This document shows, in pieces, positions 18,552-26,688 of a DNA stretch of 64,000 nt. The translations under genes were made by a program, and so were the position numbers. Position 1 is the first letter of the stretch. Each line of letters starts with the position of its first letter. Where the stretch lies: assembly GCF_026341775.1 (NCBI RefSeq), contig NZ_JAPEOB010000003.1, positions 868,001 to 932,000 on the forward strand. Direction: 5' to 3'. The DNA comes from Streptomyces sp. NBC_00654. Lineage in GTDB: Bacteria; Actinomycetota; Actinomycetes; Streptomycetales; Streptomycetaceae. The notes below the pieces were generated by a model. That model searched no databases. It saw only the letters and a list, made by a program, of their open reading frames with translations, and had not been told where the DNA came from.

Positions 18552-18876
18552 CGGTCCTCCTTCAGCGGAAGAGGTGCGGGAGAGGAGCCTCAGCACCTCT
18601 GCACAGACCGCCCGCCCCATTGTGCTCGCCCCGGCACGGTGGTTCCGACTGCGCCACACCCCAACCGGAGTGCGGCACCCCGCCCTCACACCCCCTGTCG
18701 CGCCGCCGACGCGCTCCCCCGGCGGATCGGACGGCCCGGCATTTTTCAGCCCCAAAGTGGCACGGTGAACGGTCAGGAAAGTTGACGAGGAGGACGCGTT
18801 CCTCCTCCCGGGGCCGGTGTTCCGGGGCCGTTCTTCCTGGGGCCGTTCTTCCCGGGGCGGTTCTTCCCGGGGCCGT
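18552..18876. other. Gap upstream of the TetR gene, partly tandem repeat
   Basis: About 325 bases with no supported gene. The left part contains the TetR ribosome-binding site (18556-18562) and presumably its promoter. The right part is filled by a 15-base tandem repeat that runs into the end of the P450 remnant. Confidence 0.5.
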
Positions 18877-18881
18877 TCACC
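18822..18881. repeat. Four 15-base tandem repeats at the end of the P450 remnant
   Basis: Units at 18822-18836, 18837-18851, 18852-18866 and 18867-18881 follow CCGGGGCCGTTCTTC with one to three differences. The last unit overlaps the final codons of the pseudogene. Confidence 0.85.
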
Positions 18882-19244
18882 AGACGACCGGCATGCTCGG
18901 CAGGCCGAGGACGATGCCGTTGAGCTTGAACTCGGCCCGCGCCGAAGGGATCACCGGGCGCAGCCCGGGGATGCGGCGCAGCAGGGTGGTCAGCGCGACC
19001 TCCAACTCGATCCGGGCCAGCTGGCGGCCTATGCACTGGTGCGCGCCGAGAGTGGCCAACTCCACGACGCTCAAAGGGCGTTCGGTCCGATTGCCGCGAG
19101 CGATCAGCCGGCTGATCAGATCGTCCCGGGGCTCGGCGATCCGTTGCCGGATCAACTCAGCCGGGTGTAGGTCTCGTCGGGGTCGAAGGGGCAGGAATCC
19201 GGCCTGGCGACCGGAATACCCGGGACATCGGCGGAATGAAACTT
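18877..19244 (-). pseudogene. Cytochrome P450 pseudogene with two large internal deletions
   Basis: Three recognisable pieces of one bacterial class I P450 lie in order on the minus strand. The first (about 19155-19244) reads ADVPGIPVARPDSCPFDPDE, the proline-rich start typical of CYP105-like enzymes. After a stop it is joined, out of frame, to EPRDDLISRLIARG and SVVELATL, which normally lie just before the I-helix. This is fused directly to GAHQCIGRQLARIELEVALT, the heme-cysteine loop and L-helix, and runs to a natural C-terminus GLPSMPVVW. The I-helix to K-helix region (over 100 residues) and an N-terminal block of similar or larger size are missing, so it cannot fold as a P450. Confidence 0.8.
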
Positions 19245-19252
19245 CTCGCGCC

Positions 19253-19804
19253 CTATTTGTCGGCGGCGCCGTCGTCGCAGCGGTGATCCGCGCGGGGCGC
19301 GTTCTGGTGGGCGACGGCGTCCTTCCAGCGGGCCCGCTCCGCGCCGAGCCGGTCGTCGGCGCTCACGGCGAACCACACCCAGCCGTCCTTGTACTCGTGC
19401 GTGTCCGTCAGGCCGATGACGTAGCGGCGGCCGGGGCGGAGCGCCGCGTAGTCCGGTTCGCCGGCGGCGAGGGCACGCCCCTTCGCGTCCAGGACGGCGG
19501 ACTGGCCGATCACCATGGACGCGGGCGGGGTGCCCTTGAGGGGTTCCGTCACGGTCACGGCGGACATGACGACACCTCCTTCGAGCTCCGGCTCCTCCTC
19601 GCGGTACTCGACCGTCCGGTCGACGGTGACGATCGCGACCGTCCCCACGTTCCCCGCCTTGTCCCGGTCGGTGGTGTCCTCCGGCAGGCACAGGGTATGC
19701 GCCGCCGTCACGTCGTCCAGGGTGGTGTACCAGTAGCCGGCCCCGGCCGTCGCGAGCACGGTGGCGGCGGCGAGCGCGGTGAGCAGAAGGCTGGTTCGGG
19801 TCAT
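19253..19804 (-). CDS. Exported protein of unknown function, partner of the metalloprotease gene
   Basis: A 183-residue protein with an N-terminal hydrophobic segment (TSLLLTALAAATVLATAGAG) that could be a signal peptide or a single anchor. The rest is soluble with two cysteines (about residues 35 and 176), possibly a disulfide. It contains RPGRRYVIGLTDTHEYKDGW, a beta-rich pattern like OB-fold or NTR/TIMP-type domains, though I would not assign that. The ATG at 19804 is 2 bases after the protease stop, so the two are certainly co-transcribed. No homologue recognised. Confidence 0.7.
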   Translation of the reverse strand: MTRTSLLLTALAAATVLATAGAGYWYTTLDDVTAAHTLCLPEDTTDRDKAGNVGTVAIVTVDRTVEYREEEPELEGGVVMSAVTVTEPLKGTPPASMVIGQSAVLDAKGRALAAGEPDYAALRPGRRYVIGLTDTHEYKDGWVWFAVSADDRLGAERARWKDAVAHQNAPRADHRCDDGAADK

Positions 19805-19806
19805 GG

Positions 19807-20418
19807 TCAGCCCCAGAGCTTCTTGTAGTTGGCCTTGTCGGTGTCGGTCGGCTCGGTGATCGGCATGGTCACCAGCGGGGCGGGCCACATGAGCGACGCC
19901 ACCTGCTCGGACTTGTGACACAGGCCCAGGGCGTGCCCGAGTTCATGCGCGGCGACGTGCCGACGCAACTCGGTCGAGGCGTACTTCCCCGGTTTGTCGA
20001 GGGACTTGCGGTTGAGGTGGATGACATCGGTGTCCGCGACACCGCCGTGGTGCTCGTAGTAGGCACCCTTGCCGTCGGCCTTGCTGTAGTCGCGCCAGTC
20101 GAGGTCGTTGACGGTCGTGGCACTGTCCGGCCGGATCTTGATCCGCGACAGCGAACCGGTCTGCCAGACCTTCCCGGCCCAGGTGCGCGCGTCGTCGTAC
20201 TTCGTCGCGGACGTCCACCGGATCTCGCCCTCGTCGACCGCCGAGTCCGAGCGCCGTTCCCGCTCCCCCGCCACACACCCGGCGGCCCTCTTCACCCCTG
20301 CCGCCCCTCGCACCCCCGTCACTTCTTCCCCGTAGGCGACCGCGGTGGCCGAGACGGCGGTGGTGGTGGCGCACGCGAGGGCGACCAGCACACGGACCGG
20401 ATCCATCGGAGGCTTCAC
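19807..20418 (-). CDS. Secreted metzincin-type zinc metalloprotease
   Basis: A 203-residue precursor with a signal peptide ending near TAVAYG. The zinc site is AAHELGHALGLCH (HExxHxxGxxH, about residues 160-172), followed by a Met-turn SLMWP. This places it in the matrixin-like metzincins; the third ligand is His, not the Asp of snapalysins. There is no long propeptide with a clear cysteine switch. The GTG at 20418 is chosen because AAGGAG lies 8 bases upstream. It is the first gene of a two-gene unit with the exported protein at 19253. Confidence 0.85.
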   Translation of the reverse strand: MKPPMDPVRVLVALACATTTAVSATAVAYGEEVTGVRGAAGVKRAAGCVAGERERRSDSAVDEGEIRWTSATKYDDARTWAGKVWQTGSLSRIKIRPDSATTVNDLDWRDYSKADGKGAYYEHHGGVADTDVIHLNRKSLDKPGKYASTELRRHVAAHELGHALGLCHKSEQVASLMWPAPLVTMPITEPTDTDKANYKKLWG

Positions 20419-20617
20419 AAGCGCTTCTCCTTCGCAGGTGAGAGGCACCGTACTGAGGCCCGCGCCCCACAGGGAACGGTACGGGCGGGCATTCACCCCG
20501 GAGGGGGAAGCGCGGCCCGGCCGGTACGCCGAGGGGGCCGACCGGCACCGCGAGGAGCCCCCGACGCGTCCGGCCGACCCCTTGCGGCCGACCCCTGCGG
20601 CCGGCCCTTGCGGCCGG

Positions 20618-20911
20618 TCAGTCCCTGCCGGCCATCCAGATGGTGAGGCTGTTGGCGATCCGGTGGATGCTGTCCTCGGTGACGACCTCGTGCTCACGGC
20701 GGGCCGTATCGCGGCGCACGACCTCGTAACCGCCCTCGCCCCGGACCGTGACCGAGGCGTGCCAGCGCGGTTCGTCCTCGTAGGGCTCGATGACGACGAA
20801 GGTGTTGTCCGCGTCGTTGAGGTCGCTGAACAGCATGTACAGCGCGTCCTCGGACGGGTCGTCGATGATGTCGCCGTCCTCGCTGACGGCGCGGTAGTAC
20901 GAGGCATCCAT
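20618..20911 (-). CDS. Small conserved actinobacterial protein
   Basis: A 97-residue acidic protein starting MDASYYRAVSEDGDIIDDPS, preceded by GAGGGGA at suitable distance. The sequence alternates predicted beta strands (NTFVVIEPYEDEPRWHASVT) and a C-terminal helix (IHRIANSLTIWMAG), a layout seen in small immunity-like or DUF proteins. I do not recognise the family. It stands alone, between the protease operon and the AraC-type regulator. Confidence 0.7.
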   Translation of the reverse strand: MDASYYRAVSEDGDIIDDPSEDALYMLFSDLNDADNTFVVIEPYEDEPRWHASVTVRGEGGYEVVRRDTARREHEVVTEDSIHRIANSLTIWMAGRD

Positions 20912-21122
20912 CGGAACTGTCCCCTCTTCGGCCCACCGGCCCGGTCACCGGCTCGATCACCCTCAGCCTGGCACGCGGGTCCGACAGTCCGGCCGGGCAC
21001 GGACGCACGCGGACAAGCCCCGGGTCGGTCCGGGGCCACCCCGAACAGCCACCCCGAACAGCCCGCCCGAAGCGCACCGCACCGCCCGAACCGCACCGCC
21101 CCCGCCGGTCCTCCGGTACCGC

Positions 21123-21989
21123 TCAGTCCGCCGACCGCTCCACGGGAATCCACAGCGCCGCGTCGGCCCGCGTCCCGTCGTCCGAGACGCGCACGCGCAC
21201 GATCTCCGGCCCCGGCCTGCTCCGGTACGGATTCGACGGGAACCACTGCGTGAACACGTCCCGCCACATGTACTGGAGCGCCTGCGGGAAGGCACCCGCG
21301 CTCTCGAAGACGGCCCATGTGCCCGCCGGGACGTCCAGGGCCTCCATGCCCTCCGGCGCCTCGGCGCGCGTCACCACGCCGTGGTAGTAGTCGAGTTCGG
21401 TTCCCTCGGCCCGGCTCGGGTCGAGGTGGTCGCTCACGCCGACGATCCCCTCCGGCTCCTGGTCCGACAGCTCCGCGATCCGCCGCAGTGTCTCTTTCCC
21501 CATGCCGCGGATGAACTCGCCGATCGCCGGGTTCATCCCCTCGTGGACGAGCGGTACCCGGGCCTTCCTCCCGACCACACGGAACCGCTCCCTGTCCACG
21601 ATCCGGTAACGCATGCTGCTGCTCCCCTCGATGACGAGGCGGAAGGACATCCGCGGCTGGGACTGCAGAGCCGCACCGGTCCTCCGGGCCTCGCCCGGAC
21701 CCACCCCGTGCACCGCGCGGAACGCACGCGCGAAGGCCTCGCCCGAGCTGTAGCCGTAGCGCGTCCCGACCTCCAGCAGCGTCCGCTCACCGCCGAGCAC
21801 CTCGGCGCCCGCCACGGTCAGCCGCCTGCGCCGGATGTACTCCGACAGCGGGATGCCCGCCAGCGCGGAGAACATCCGGCGCAGGTGGTACTCCGATGTC
21901 AGGGCGATCCGCGCGAGTTCGGCCACGTCGATCGGCCGGTCGAGACGCGACTCGACGTACTCCATGGCCTGGTTCAGCCGCTCCAGCAT
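21123..21989 (-). CDS. AraC family regulator with GyrI-like effector domain
   Basis: A 288-residue regulator with an N-terminal pair of AraC helix-turn-helix motifs (IDVAELARIALTSEYHLRRM and YGYSSGEAFARAFRAVHGVG, residues 1-110). A GyrI/SOUL-like small-molecule-binding domain follows (about 125-285), starting SFRLVIEGSSSMRYRIVDRE. This N-terminal-HTH layout is that of the Rob/SoxS-like and multidrug-ligand-responsive regulators. No efflux gene is adjacent. Confidence 0.88.
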   Translation of the reverse strand: MLERLNQAMEYVESRLDRPIDVAELARIALTSEYHLRRMFSALAGIPLSEYIRRRRLTVAGAEVLGGERTLLEVGTRYGYSSGEAFARAFRAVHGVGPGEARRTGAALQSQPRMSFRLVIEGSSSMRYRIVDRERFRVVGRKARVPLVHEGMNPAIGEFIRGMGKETLRRIAELSDQEPEGIVGVSDHLDPSRAEGTELDYYHGVVTRAEAPEGMEALDVPAGTWAVFESAGAFPQALQYMWRDVFTQWFPSNPYRSRPGPEIVRVRVSDDGTRADAALWIPVERSAD

Positions 21990-22114
21990 CCCGGCCCCTT
22001 TCCCCGTCGTTCACCCACACTACGAGGGGCCCGCGCGCCGCACCCGACATCCTGTGCCCGGCCCGGTCGGGTCCCGCCGGCAAAGCGGATTTGACCAGCC
22101 GACATGTCGGCCAG

Positions 22115-22448
22115 ATGCAGCTGAACCAGCTCGCTCAGGCGACAGAAGGCGGCGCGCCGGATCTCGCCTCGAACCCGGCGGAGAAGCAGCAAGCGGCGAA
22201 GGCGATCAATGACGATCTGGAGCGCGACGTCGAAAGAGACGGCAAGCACGCGACTGAGAGCGTGAACGCGGCCGTCAAGGAGTGTGGCGCCAGGGACGGT
22301 TATGGCTGGGACACTCATTCGACATACGCGGCAGCAGCTCCACTTTCACCCAGGACCTGAACAGTGGCTCCGCCCCCGGGGTAACTCCGGCAGACCCTGG
22401 CCGCGAAGGCTCGCGCGGGGACGTCTCGCGCGGCGACGAGGAGAACAG
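22115..22448 (+). pseudogene. Decayed small gene, frameshifted
   Basis: A coding-like stretch from an ATG at 22115 reads LASNPAEKQQAAKAIN, LERDVERDGKHATESVNAAV and so on to WDTHSTY, then becomes implausible. A second frame takes over from about 22325 with GSSSTFTQDLNSGSAPGV to a TGA overlapping the next start. The pieces look like the middle and C-terminus of one helical, possibly ESX-secretion-like or surface protein that has lost its ribosome-binding site and part of its body. There is no good start signal at 22115. I cannot name the family. Confidence 0.55.
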
Positions 22449-22963
22449 GTGACCACTCGACACCCGCTTTTGCCCAGCCTGTTCGTTGCTCTGGGCGCCA
22501 CACTGCTCCTCACCTCATGCTCGACGGTCGGCGCGGACGATCCGAACGTGACCAGCGGTCGAACCTCCCACTGGGGAAAGGGCGCCGGCGCTCCCGAGGC
22601 GTCCGCCTTCATGAAAGTGGAGGTTCCCGAGGGCGCGGCGGAGGTGAAGGGCGCCGTTCAGGTCAACCCGCAAGAGGACATCTACCTGCTCTCCTTCGTC
22701 ACCGACGAGAAGACCGCCGTACGAATGGCAGAAGATCTGCGCCCCGAAGAGCCCCTGCGCACCAGGAATCACAGCCTTCCGCCCGCGGCCGAACTCTTCG
22801 GGCACCTCGGCCTTGCCGAGCCCCAGACCGAGAAGAGCGCCCGTTGGGCGGGGTGTGTCCGCCGTGCGTGGGTGACGAACGACGGAGCGAGGTCGCATGG
22901 ATCGAGATCCACGTCGTTGAACTGGACTCCGAGAACACCCGGGTGTACATGCAGGCGTTCTGA
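22449..22963 (+). pseudogene. Lipoprotein gene broken by a single-base frameshift
   Basis: A GTG at 22449, with GAGGAG upstream, starts a 170-residue exported lipoprotein: signal peptide LPSLFVALGATLLLTSC with lipobox LTSC, then a soluble domain (FMKVEVPEGAAEVKGAVQ, YLLSFVTDEKTAVRM). At about 22886 the frame is lost. Restoring one base there would give RRAWVTNDG, one more residue, then EVAWIEIHVVELDSENTRVY to a TGA at 22961-22963. As it stands the frame runs on to 23069 with implausible sequence. It follows the decayed gene at 22115 with overlapping stop and start, so they were an operon. A sequencing error is possible. Confidence 0.7.
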
Positions 22964-23073
22964 CCCTGCTCGGGGCCCGGAATTCGCCGACCGAGCTTCT
23001 CCCCGTACGGAACGCCTGCGGTGCGTCGCAGAGTGCACCGCCTCGGCCTCCTGCTCGGTCGGCTCCTGAGCAC

Positions 23074-23110
23074 AAGCCCTGTGGCCCTCCTGAGGGGGGC
23101 CACAGGGCTT
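23074..23110. terminator. Bidirectional hairpin terminator
   Basis: A perfect 14-base-pair stem (23074-23087 with 23097-23110) and 9-base loop lie between the broken lipoprotein gene and the convergent GH3 gene. Confidence 0.75.
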
Positions 23111-23184
23111 CGGTGGGCCTTGTGCTCACGCCGGGCTGTATCGCGGCTGACGAACCCCGTGCCCCCCTCCGGGCCGCCCTGCCC

Positions 23185-25485
23185 TCAGCCCTTCACCGTG
23201 AAGTCCGCCCGCAGCAGCGCCTCGTCACGGGAGGACGGGCCCACGAGCAGTTCGAAGCGGCCCGGCTCCACGATGCGGTGGCCCTCGGCGTCCACGAGGG
23301 TGCAGTCCGCGACCGGCAGTTCGACCGGGACCACCCGCGACTCCCCGGGGGCCAGGGACACCTGGCGGTAGGCCTTCAGCTCCTTCTCGGCCCAGGTCAC
23401 CGAGGTGACCGTGTCGCTGACGTACACCTGCACCGTCTCCAGCGCGGGCCGCGTGCCCGTGTTGGTGAGCCTGACCCGCGCCCGCACCGTGTCGCCCGCC
23501 CCGACGAGCGGGGTCCGCACCTCCAGATCCGTGTACTCCACCGTCGTATAGCTCAGCCCCTCGCCGAACACGAACGCCGGGCTCTGCGTGAGGTCCGCGT
23601 ACCGCGTGCCGTGCTGGCCCCGCACCTGGTTGTAGTACGTCGGCTGCTGGCCCGCGTGGCGCGCGAAGGAGAGCGGCAGCCGGCCGGTCGGTTCGACCAG
23701 GCCGAGTACGAGTTCGGCGACGGCCCGGCCGCCGAGCATGCCCGGGTTGAAGGCGTGCACGATCGCCGCCGCACGGTGCGCGGACGGCGGCAGCACCAGC
23801 GGCTTGGAGCTGATGACCACGACGACGAGCGGCTTGCCCGTCGCCGCGAGCGCGTCCAGCAGGGCGACCTGGTCACCGACGAGTTCCAGCGTCGCGGTGG
23901 ACTTCCCCTCGCCGACCAGTTCGATACGGTCGCCGACGACCGCGACGACGTAGTCGGCCGCCTCCGCCGCCGCGACCGCCTCGCCGATCAGCGCCGCGTC
24001 CGGTGCGGCGGGGACGACGACCTCCGGCCGGGGCTGCCCGTCCGGGAAGAACGCGCCCTCCGGGTCCGGCCCGACGGTGAGGATGGCGGCGCCCCGCGCG
24101 TACGAGACGTTCCAGTCGGCGGGGACATGGTCGCGGAAGCCGTCCAGCACCGTACGGATCATCCCGCGCGGCTGGCCGTCCGGCAGCCAGTCGGCCTGGC
24201 CGGAGGAGCCCGCCCAGTCGCCGAGCTGGTTCTGCGGGTCGTCCGCGTTGGGCCCGATGACGGCGACCGTACGCGGTACGGGACCGGAGGCCCCCTGCGC
24301 GGCCACCGCCCGCCCGCCGTCACCCGCCGCGAACCCGCCGGACAGCGGCAGCGTCCCGTCGTTCGCCAGCAGCACCAGCGAGCGCCGGGCCGCCTCCAGG
24401 TTCAGCGCGGCGTGCCCGGCGCTCCCGATGACCTCCGCCTGCCGGGCGGCGTCCGGGCGGCGCGGGTTCTCGAAGAGGCCCAGCTCGAACTTGAGCGTCA
24501 GGATGCGGCGTACGGCGGCGTCGATCTCCGCCTCGTCGAGCGTGCCGGCCGCCACCGCCTCCTGCGCCCCCTCGAAGAAGGCGGGCGTCGTCATCACCAT
24601 GTCGTTGCCCGCGCGCACCGCCGCCGCCGACGCCTGCGCGGCATCGGCGTACACCTTCTGCTCCCACACCATGCGGCCGACGTTGTCCCAGTCGGTCACC
24701 AGCGTCCCGGTGTACCCCCACTCGCCGCGCAGCACGTCGTTCAGCAGCCAGTTGTTCACCGTGATCGGCACGCCGTCCATCGACTGGTAGCCGAGCATGA
24801 ACGTCCGGCAGCCCTCGCGCGCCACCCGCTCGAACGGCGGGAGGAACCACGACCGCAGCTTGCGCCGAGAGATGTCCGCCTCGCTCGCGTCACGGCCCCC
24901 CTGCGTCTCGGAGTAGCCCGCGAAGTGCTTGGCACACGCCAGGATCGCCGTCGGGTCCGCCAGACCGTCGCCCTGATACCCGCGCACCATGGCGGAGGCC
25001 AGCTCGCCGATGAGGAACGGGTCCTCGCCGAACGTCTCGCTCACCCGCCCCCAGCGCAGGTCCCGCGTGATGCACAGCACCGGCGAGAACGTCCAGTGCA
25101 CACCGGTCGCCGCGACCTCGACGGCCGTCGCCCTGGCGATCCGCTCCACCAGCTCCGCGTCCCAGGTCGCGGCCATGCCGAGCTGCGTCGGGTAGATCGT
25201 GGCGCCCTCCCAGAAGGAGTGCCCGTGGATGCAGTCCTCCGCGACCAGCAGCGGAATCCGCAGCCTGGTGCGCCCGGTGGCCTCGGCCGCCTCCAGTACG
25301 CGTTCGGGCGAGGCGTGCAGGATCGATCCCACGTGCAGGTCCTCGACGAGGTGCCGCACTCCGTCCTTGGCGTTCAGCTGGAGCATCTGGCCGGTCTTCT
25401 CCGGCAGCGTCATCCGGCCGAGAAGGTCACTGACCCGCTCCGCCACAGGCAGCGCGGGGTCGAGGTAGGGCGGGAAGAGACCCAC
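23185..25485 (-). CDS. Glycoside hydrolase family 3 beta-glycosidase
   Basis: A 766-residue cytoplasmic GH3 enzyme, probably a beta-glucosidase or beta-xylosidase. The N-terminal TIM-barrel domain begins RVSDLLGRMTLPEKTGQML and carries the nucleophile aspartate in GTLVTDWDNVGRM. The C-terminal alpha/beta sandwich includes VAVIGPNADDPQNQLGDWAG and a fibronectin III-like domain closes the protein (from about residue 655). No signal peptide. The GTG at 25485 is chosen because AAAGGA lies 6 bases upstream. A TetR gene is divergent and probably controls it in response to sugar or glycoside. Confidence 0.92.
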   Translation of the reverse strand: MGLFPPYLDPALPVAERVSDLLGRMTLPEKTGQMLQLNAKDGVRHLVEDLHVGSILHASPERVLEAAEATGRTRLRIPLLVAEDCIHGHSFWEGATIYPTQLGMAATWDAELVERIARATAVEVAATGVHWTFSPVLCITRDLRWGRVSETFGEDPFLIGELASAMVRGYQGDGLADPTAILACAKHFAGYSETQGGRDASEADISRRKLRSWFLPPFERVAREGCRTFMLGYQSMDGVPITVNNWLLNDVLRGEWGYTGTLVTDWDNVGRMVWEQKVYADAAQASAAAVRAGNDMVMTTPAFFEGAQEAVAAGTLDEAEIDAAVRRILTLKFELGLFENPRRPDAARQAEVIGSAGHAALNLEAARRSLVLLANDGTLPLSGGFAAGDGGRAVAAQGASGPVPRTVAVIGPNADDPQNQLGDWAGSSGQADWLPDGQPRGMIRTVLDGFRDHVPADWNVSYARGAAILTVGPDPEGAFFPDGQPRPEVVVPAAPDAALIGEAVAAAEAADYVVAVVGDRIELVGEGKSTATLELVGDQVALLDALAATGKPLVVVVISSKPLVLPPSAHRAAAIVHAFNPGMLGGRAVAELVLGLVEPTGRLPLSFARHAGQQPTYYNQVRGQHGTRYADLTQSPAFVFGEGLSYTTVEYTDLEVRTPLVGAGDTVRARVRLTNTGTRPALETVQVYVSDTVTSVTWAEKELKAYRQVSLAPGESRVVPVELPVADCTLVDAEGHRIVEPGRFELLVGPSSRDEALLRADFTVKG

Positions 25486-25539
25486 AGGAGTTCCTTTCAG
25501 GACGTCACTCCACACATCACCGCATCACCGTACGCTCAA

Positions 25540-25555
25540 TACCGACCGAGTGGTA
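25540..25555. promoter_or_regulatory. Putative TetR operator between GH3 and its regulator
   Basis: The 16-base sequence TACCGACCGAGTGGTA is an imperfect dyad (TACCGACC against TACCACTC) in the gap between the divergent GH3 and TetR genes. It is the only dyad of that size there. Confidence 0.5.
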
Positions 25556-25624
25556 AGTATCTGGCTGTGACAGCCTGGCGGGACAGTTGGTCCGAAGGAC
25601 CGGGAAGAAGTCGGGAGCGTGCGA

Positions 25625-26224
25625 GTGACCGCCGAAACGGGGCGTGGCTACGCCAAGGGCCGGGCGAAGCGCCGCGAGATCCTCGACCACGCCATGGCCA
25701 TGTTCGGCGAGGTCGGCTACCGGGGCGCCTCACTGCGTGTCATCGCGACCCGCTGCGGCATCTCGCACCCCGGCCTCCTGCACCACTTCCCGACGAAGGA
25801 GTCCCTGCTCCTCGCGGTCCTCGAACACCGCGACGACGTGGACGGCGAATGGCTCGCGCTCGACACCGCCAAGGGCGTCGACCATCTGCGCCGGCTCGCC
25901 GACCTGGCCGCCCTGAACGCCACGCGGCGCGGGATCGTCGAACTGTTCTCGGTGGTCGCCGCCGAGGCGACCTCCGCCGACCACCCCGCCCACGCGTACT
26001 TCGTCCGCCGCTACCGGACCTCGGTGGACAACACCGAACGCGCCTACCGCGAGGCCCGCGACGAGGGCGCCCTGCGGGCGGGCATCGACCCGCCGGCCGC
26101 CGGCCGGCAGCTGATCGCCCTCATGGACGGCCTCCAGGTCCAGTGGCTCCTCAGCGACGGCGGGACGGACATGGCGGGCGTCCTGCGCGCCCATGTCCAG
26201 GCCCAGCTCACCGTCGACTTCTGA
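25625..26224 (+). CDS. TetR/AcrR family regulator of the GH3 gene
   Basis: A 199-residue regulator with the helix-turn-helix in AMAMFGEVGYRGASLRVIAT and CGISHPGLLHHFPTKESLLL (about residues 20-60). Two GTG codons are possible (25619 and 25625). The second is 7 bases after GGGAG and is preferred. It is divergent from the GH3 gene with a dyad in the 139-base gap, so autoregulation and glycosidase repression are likely. Confidence 0.88.
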   Translation: MTAETGRGYAKGRAKRREILDHAMAMFGEVGYRGASLRVIATRCGISHPGLLHHFPTKESLLLAVLEHRDDVDGEWLALDTAKGVDHLRRLADLAALNATRRGIVELFSVVAAEATSADHPAHAYFVRRYRTSVDNTERAYREARDEGALRAGIDPPAAGRQLIALMDGLQVQWLLSDGGTDMAGVLRAHVQAQLTVDF

Positions 26225-26301
26225 CGCCGGCCTGTCGACGTCTTCCGGTCACGGGGGCCCGGCCACCCTCACCGCCAGTCCGTGCAGCAGCCCCGCGTCC
26301 A

Positions 26302-26500
26302 CGAACGGCGCCTTCGTCCTGCTGGAGAACACCGAGCGGAAGCGGTTGGCGTACACCGAAGGGCAGGGCGGCAGCCTCCTCATCACTGAACAGCCTGAAT
26401 TGGTAAGCCTGTTCGGGAAGTATGGGGTAGTGCGCGGGCCCAGGCATACACTCCCGAAAGGTCTCCGGAAATGATCGAGAAGATGGCAGAGGAACTATGA
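26302..26500 (+). pseudogene. C-terminal remnant of an XRE/DUF5753 regulator, frameshifted
   Basis: From about 26302 the frame reads GAFVLLENTERKRLAYTEGQ, then SLLITEQPELVSLFGKYGVV, typical of the end of DUF5753 domains in Scr1-type helix-turn-helix regulators. Around 26434 one extra G shifts the frame; in the new frame the sequence continues AQAYTPERSPEMIEKMAEEL to a TGA at 26498-26500, exactly the expected C-terminus. The helix-turn-helix half is missing. The stop overlaps the start of the DUF397 gene by ATGA, the normal arrangement of intact pairs. Confidence 0.75.
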
Positions 26501-26685
26501 GCGCCGACCTCCACCGGTTCACGTCCGGCTACAGCGGCAGCCAGGGCGGCGACCGCGCAGAGGTCGCCACCTGTCCCCGCACCGTCCACGTCCGGGCCTC
26601 CCGGGCCCCCGCCGTCCCCGCGCGCTCCCTCTCCCCCGGCGCATGGCCCTCCTTCCTCGGTCACGCGGCCGGATCAGCTGCCTGA
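26497..26685 (+). CDS. DUF397 protein
   Basis: A 62-residue DUF397 protein, recognisable from FTSGYSGSQGGDRAEVATC and LSPGAWPSFLGHA. DUF397 proteins pair with XRE/DUF5753 regulators in Streptomyces and affect development and antibiotic production (for example Scr1/Scr2, BldB-related loci). Here the usual GDCVEVA cysteine is an arginine, and the partner gene upstream is broken, so this copy is an orphan and may be decaying. The start overlaps the partner stop. Confidence 0.75.
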   Translation: MSADLHRFTSGYSGSQGGDRAEVATCPRTVHVRASRAPAVPARSLSPGAWPSFLGHAAGSAA

Positions 26686-26688
26686 GCC

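Noticed and set aside
18773..19036. An 87-residue reverse-strand frame with repeated NGPGKN-type residues
   Set aside because: It is a reading of the 15-base DNA repeat and of the P450 remnant in the wrong frame, with no ribosome-binding site.
22314..22360. Continuation of the first decayed gene in its original frame (THSTYAAAAPLSPRT)
   Set aside because: Composition changes abruptly and the plausible C-terminus continues in another frame, so this part is out-of-frame translation.
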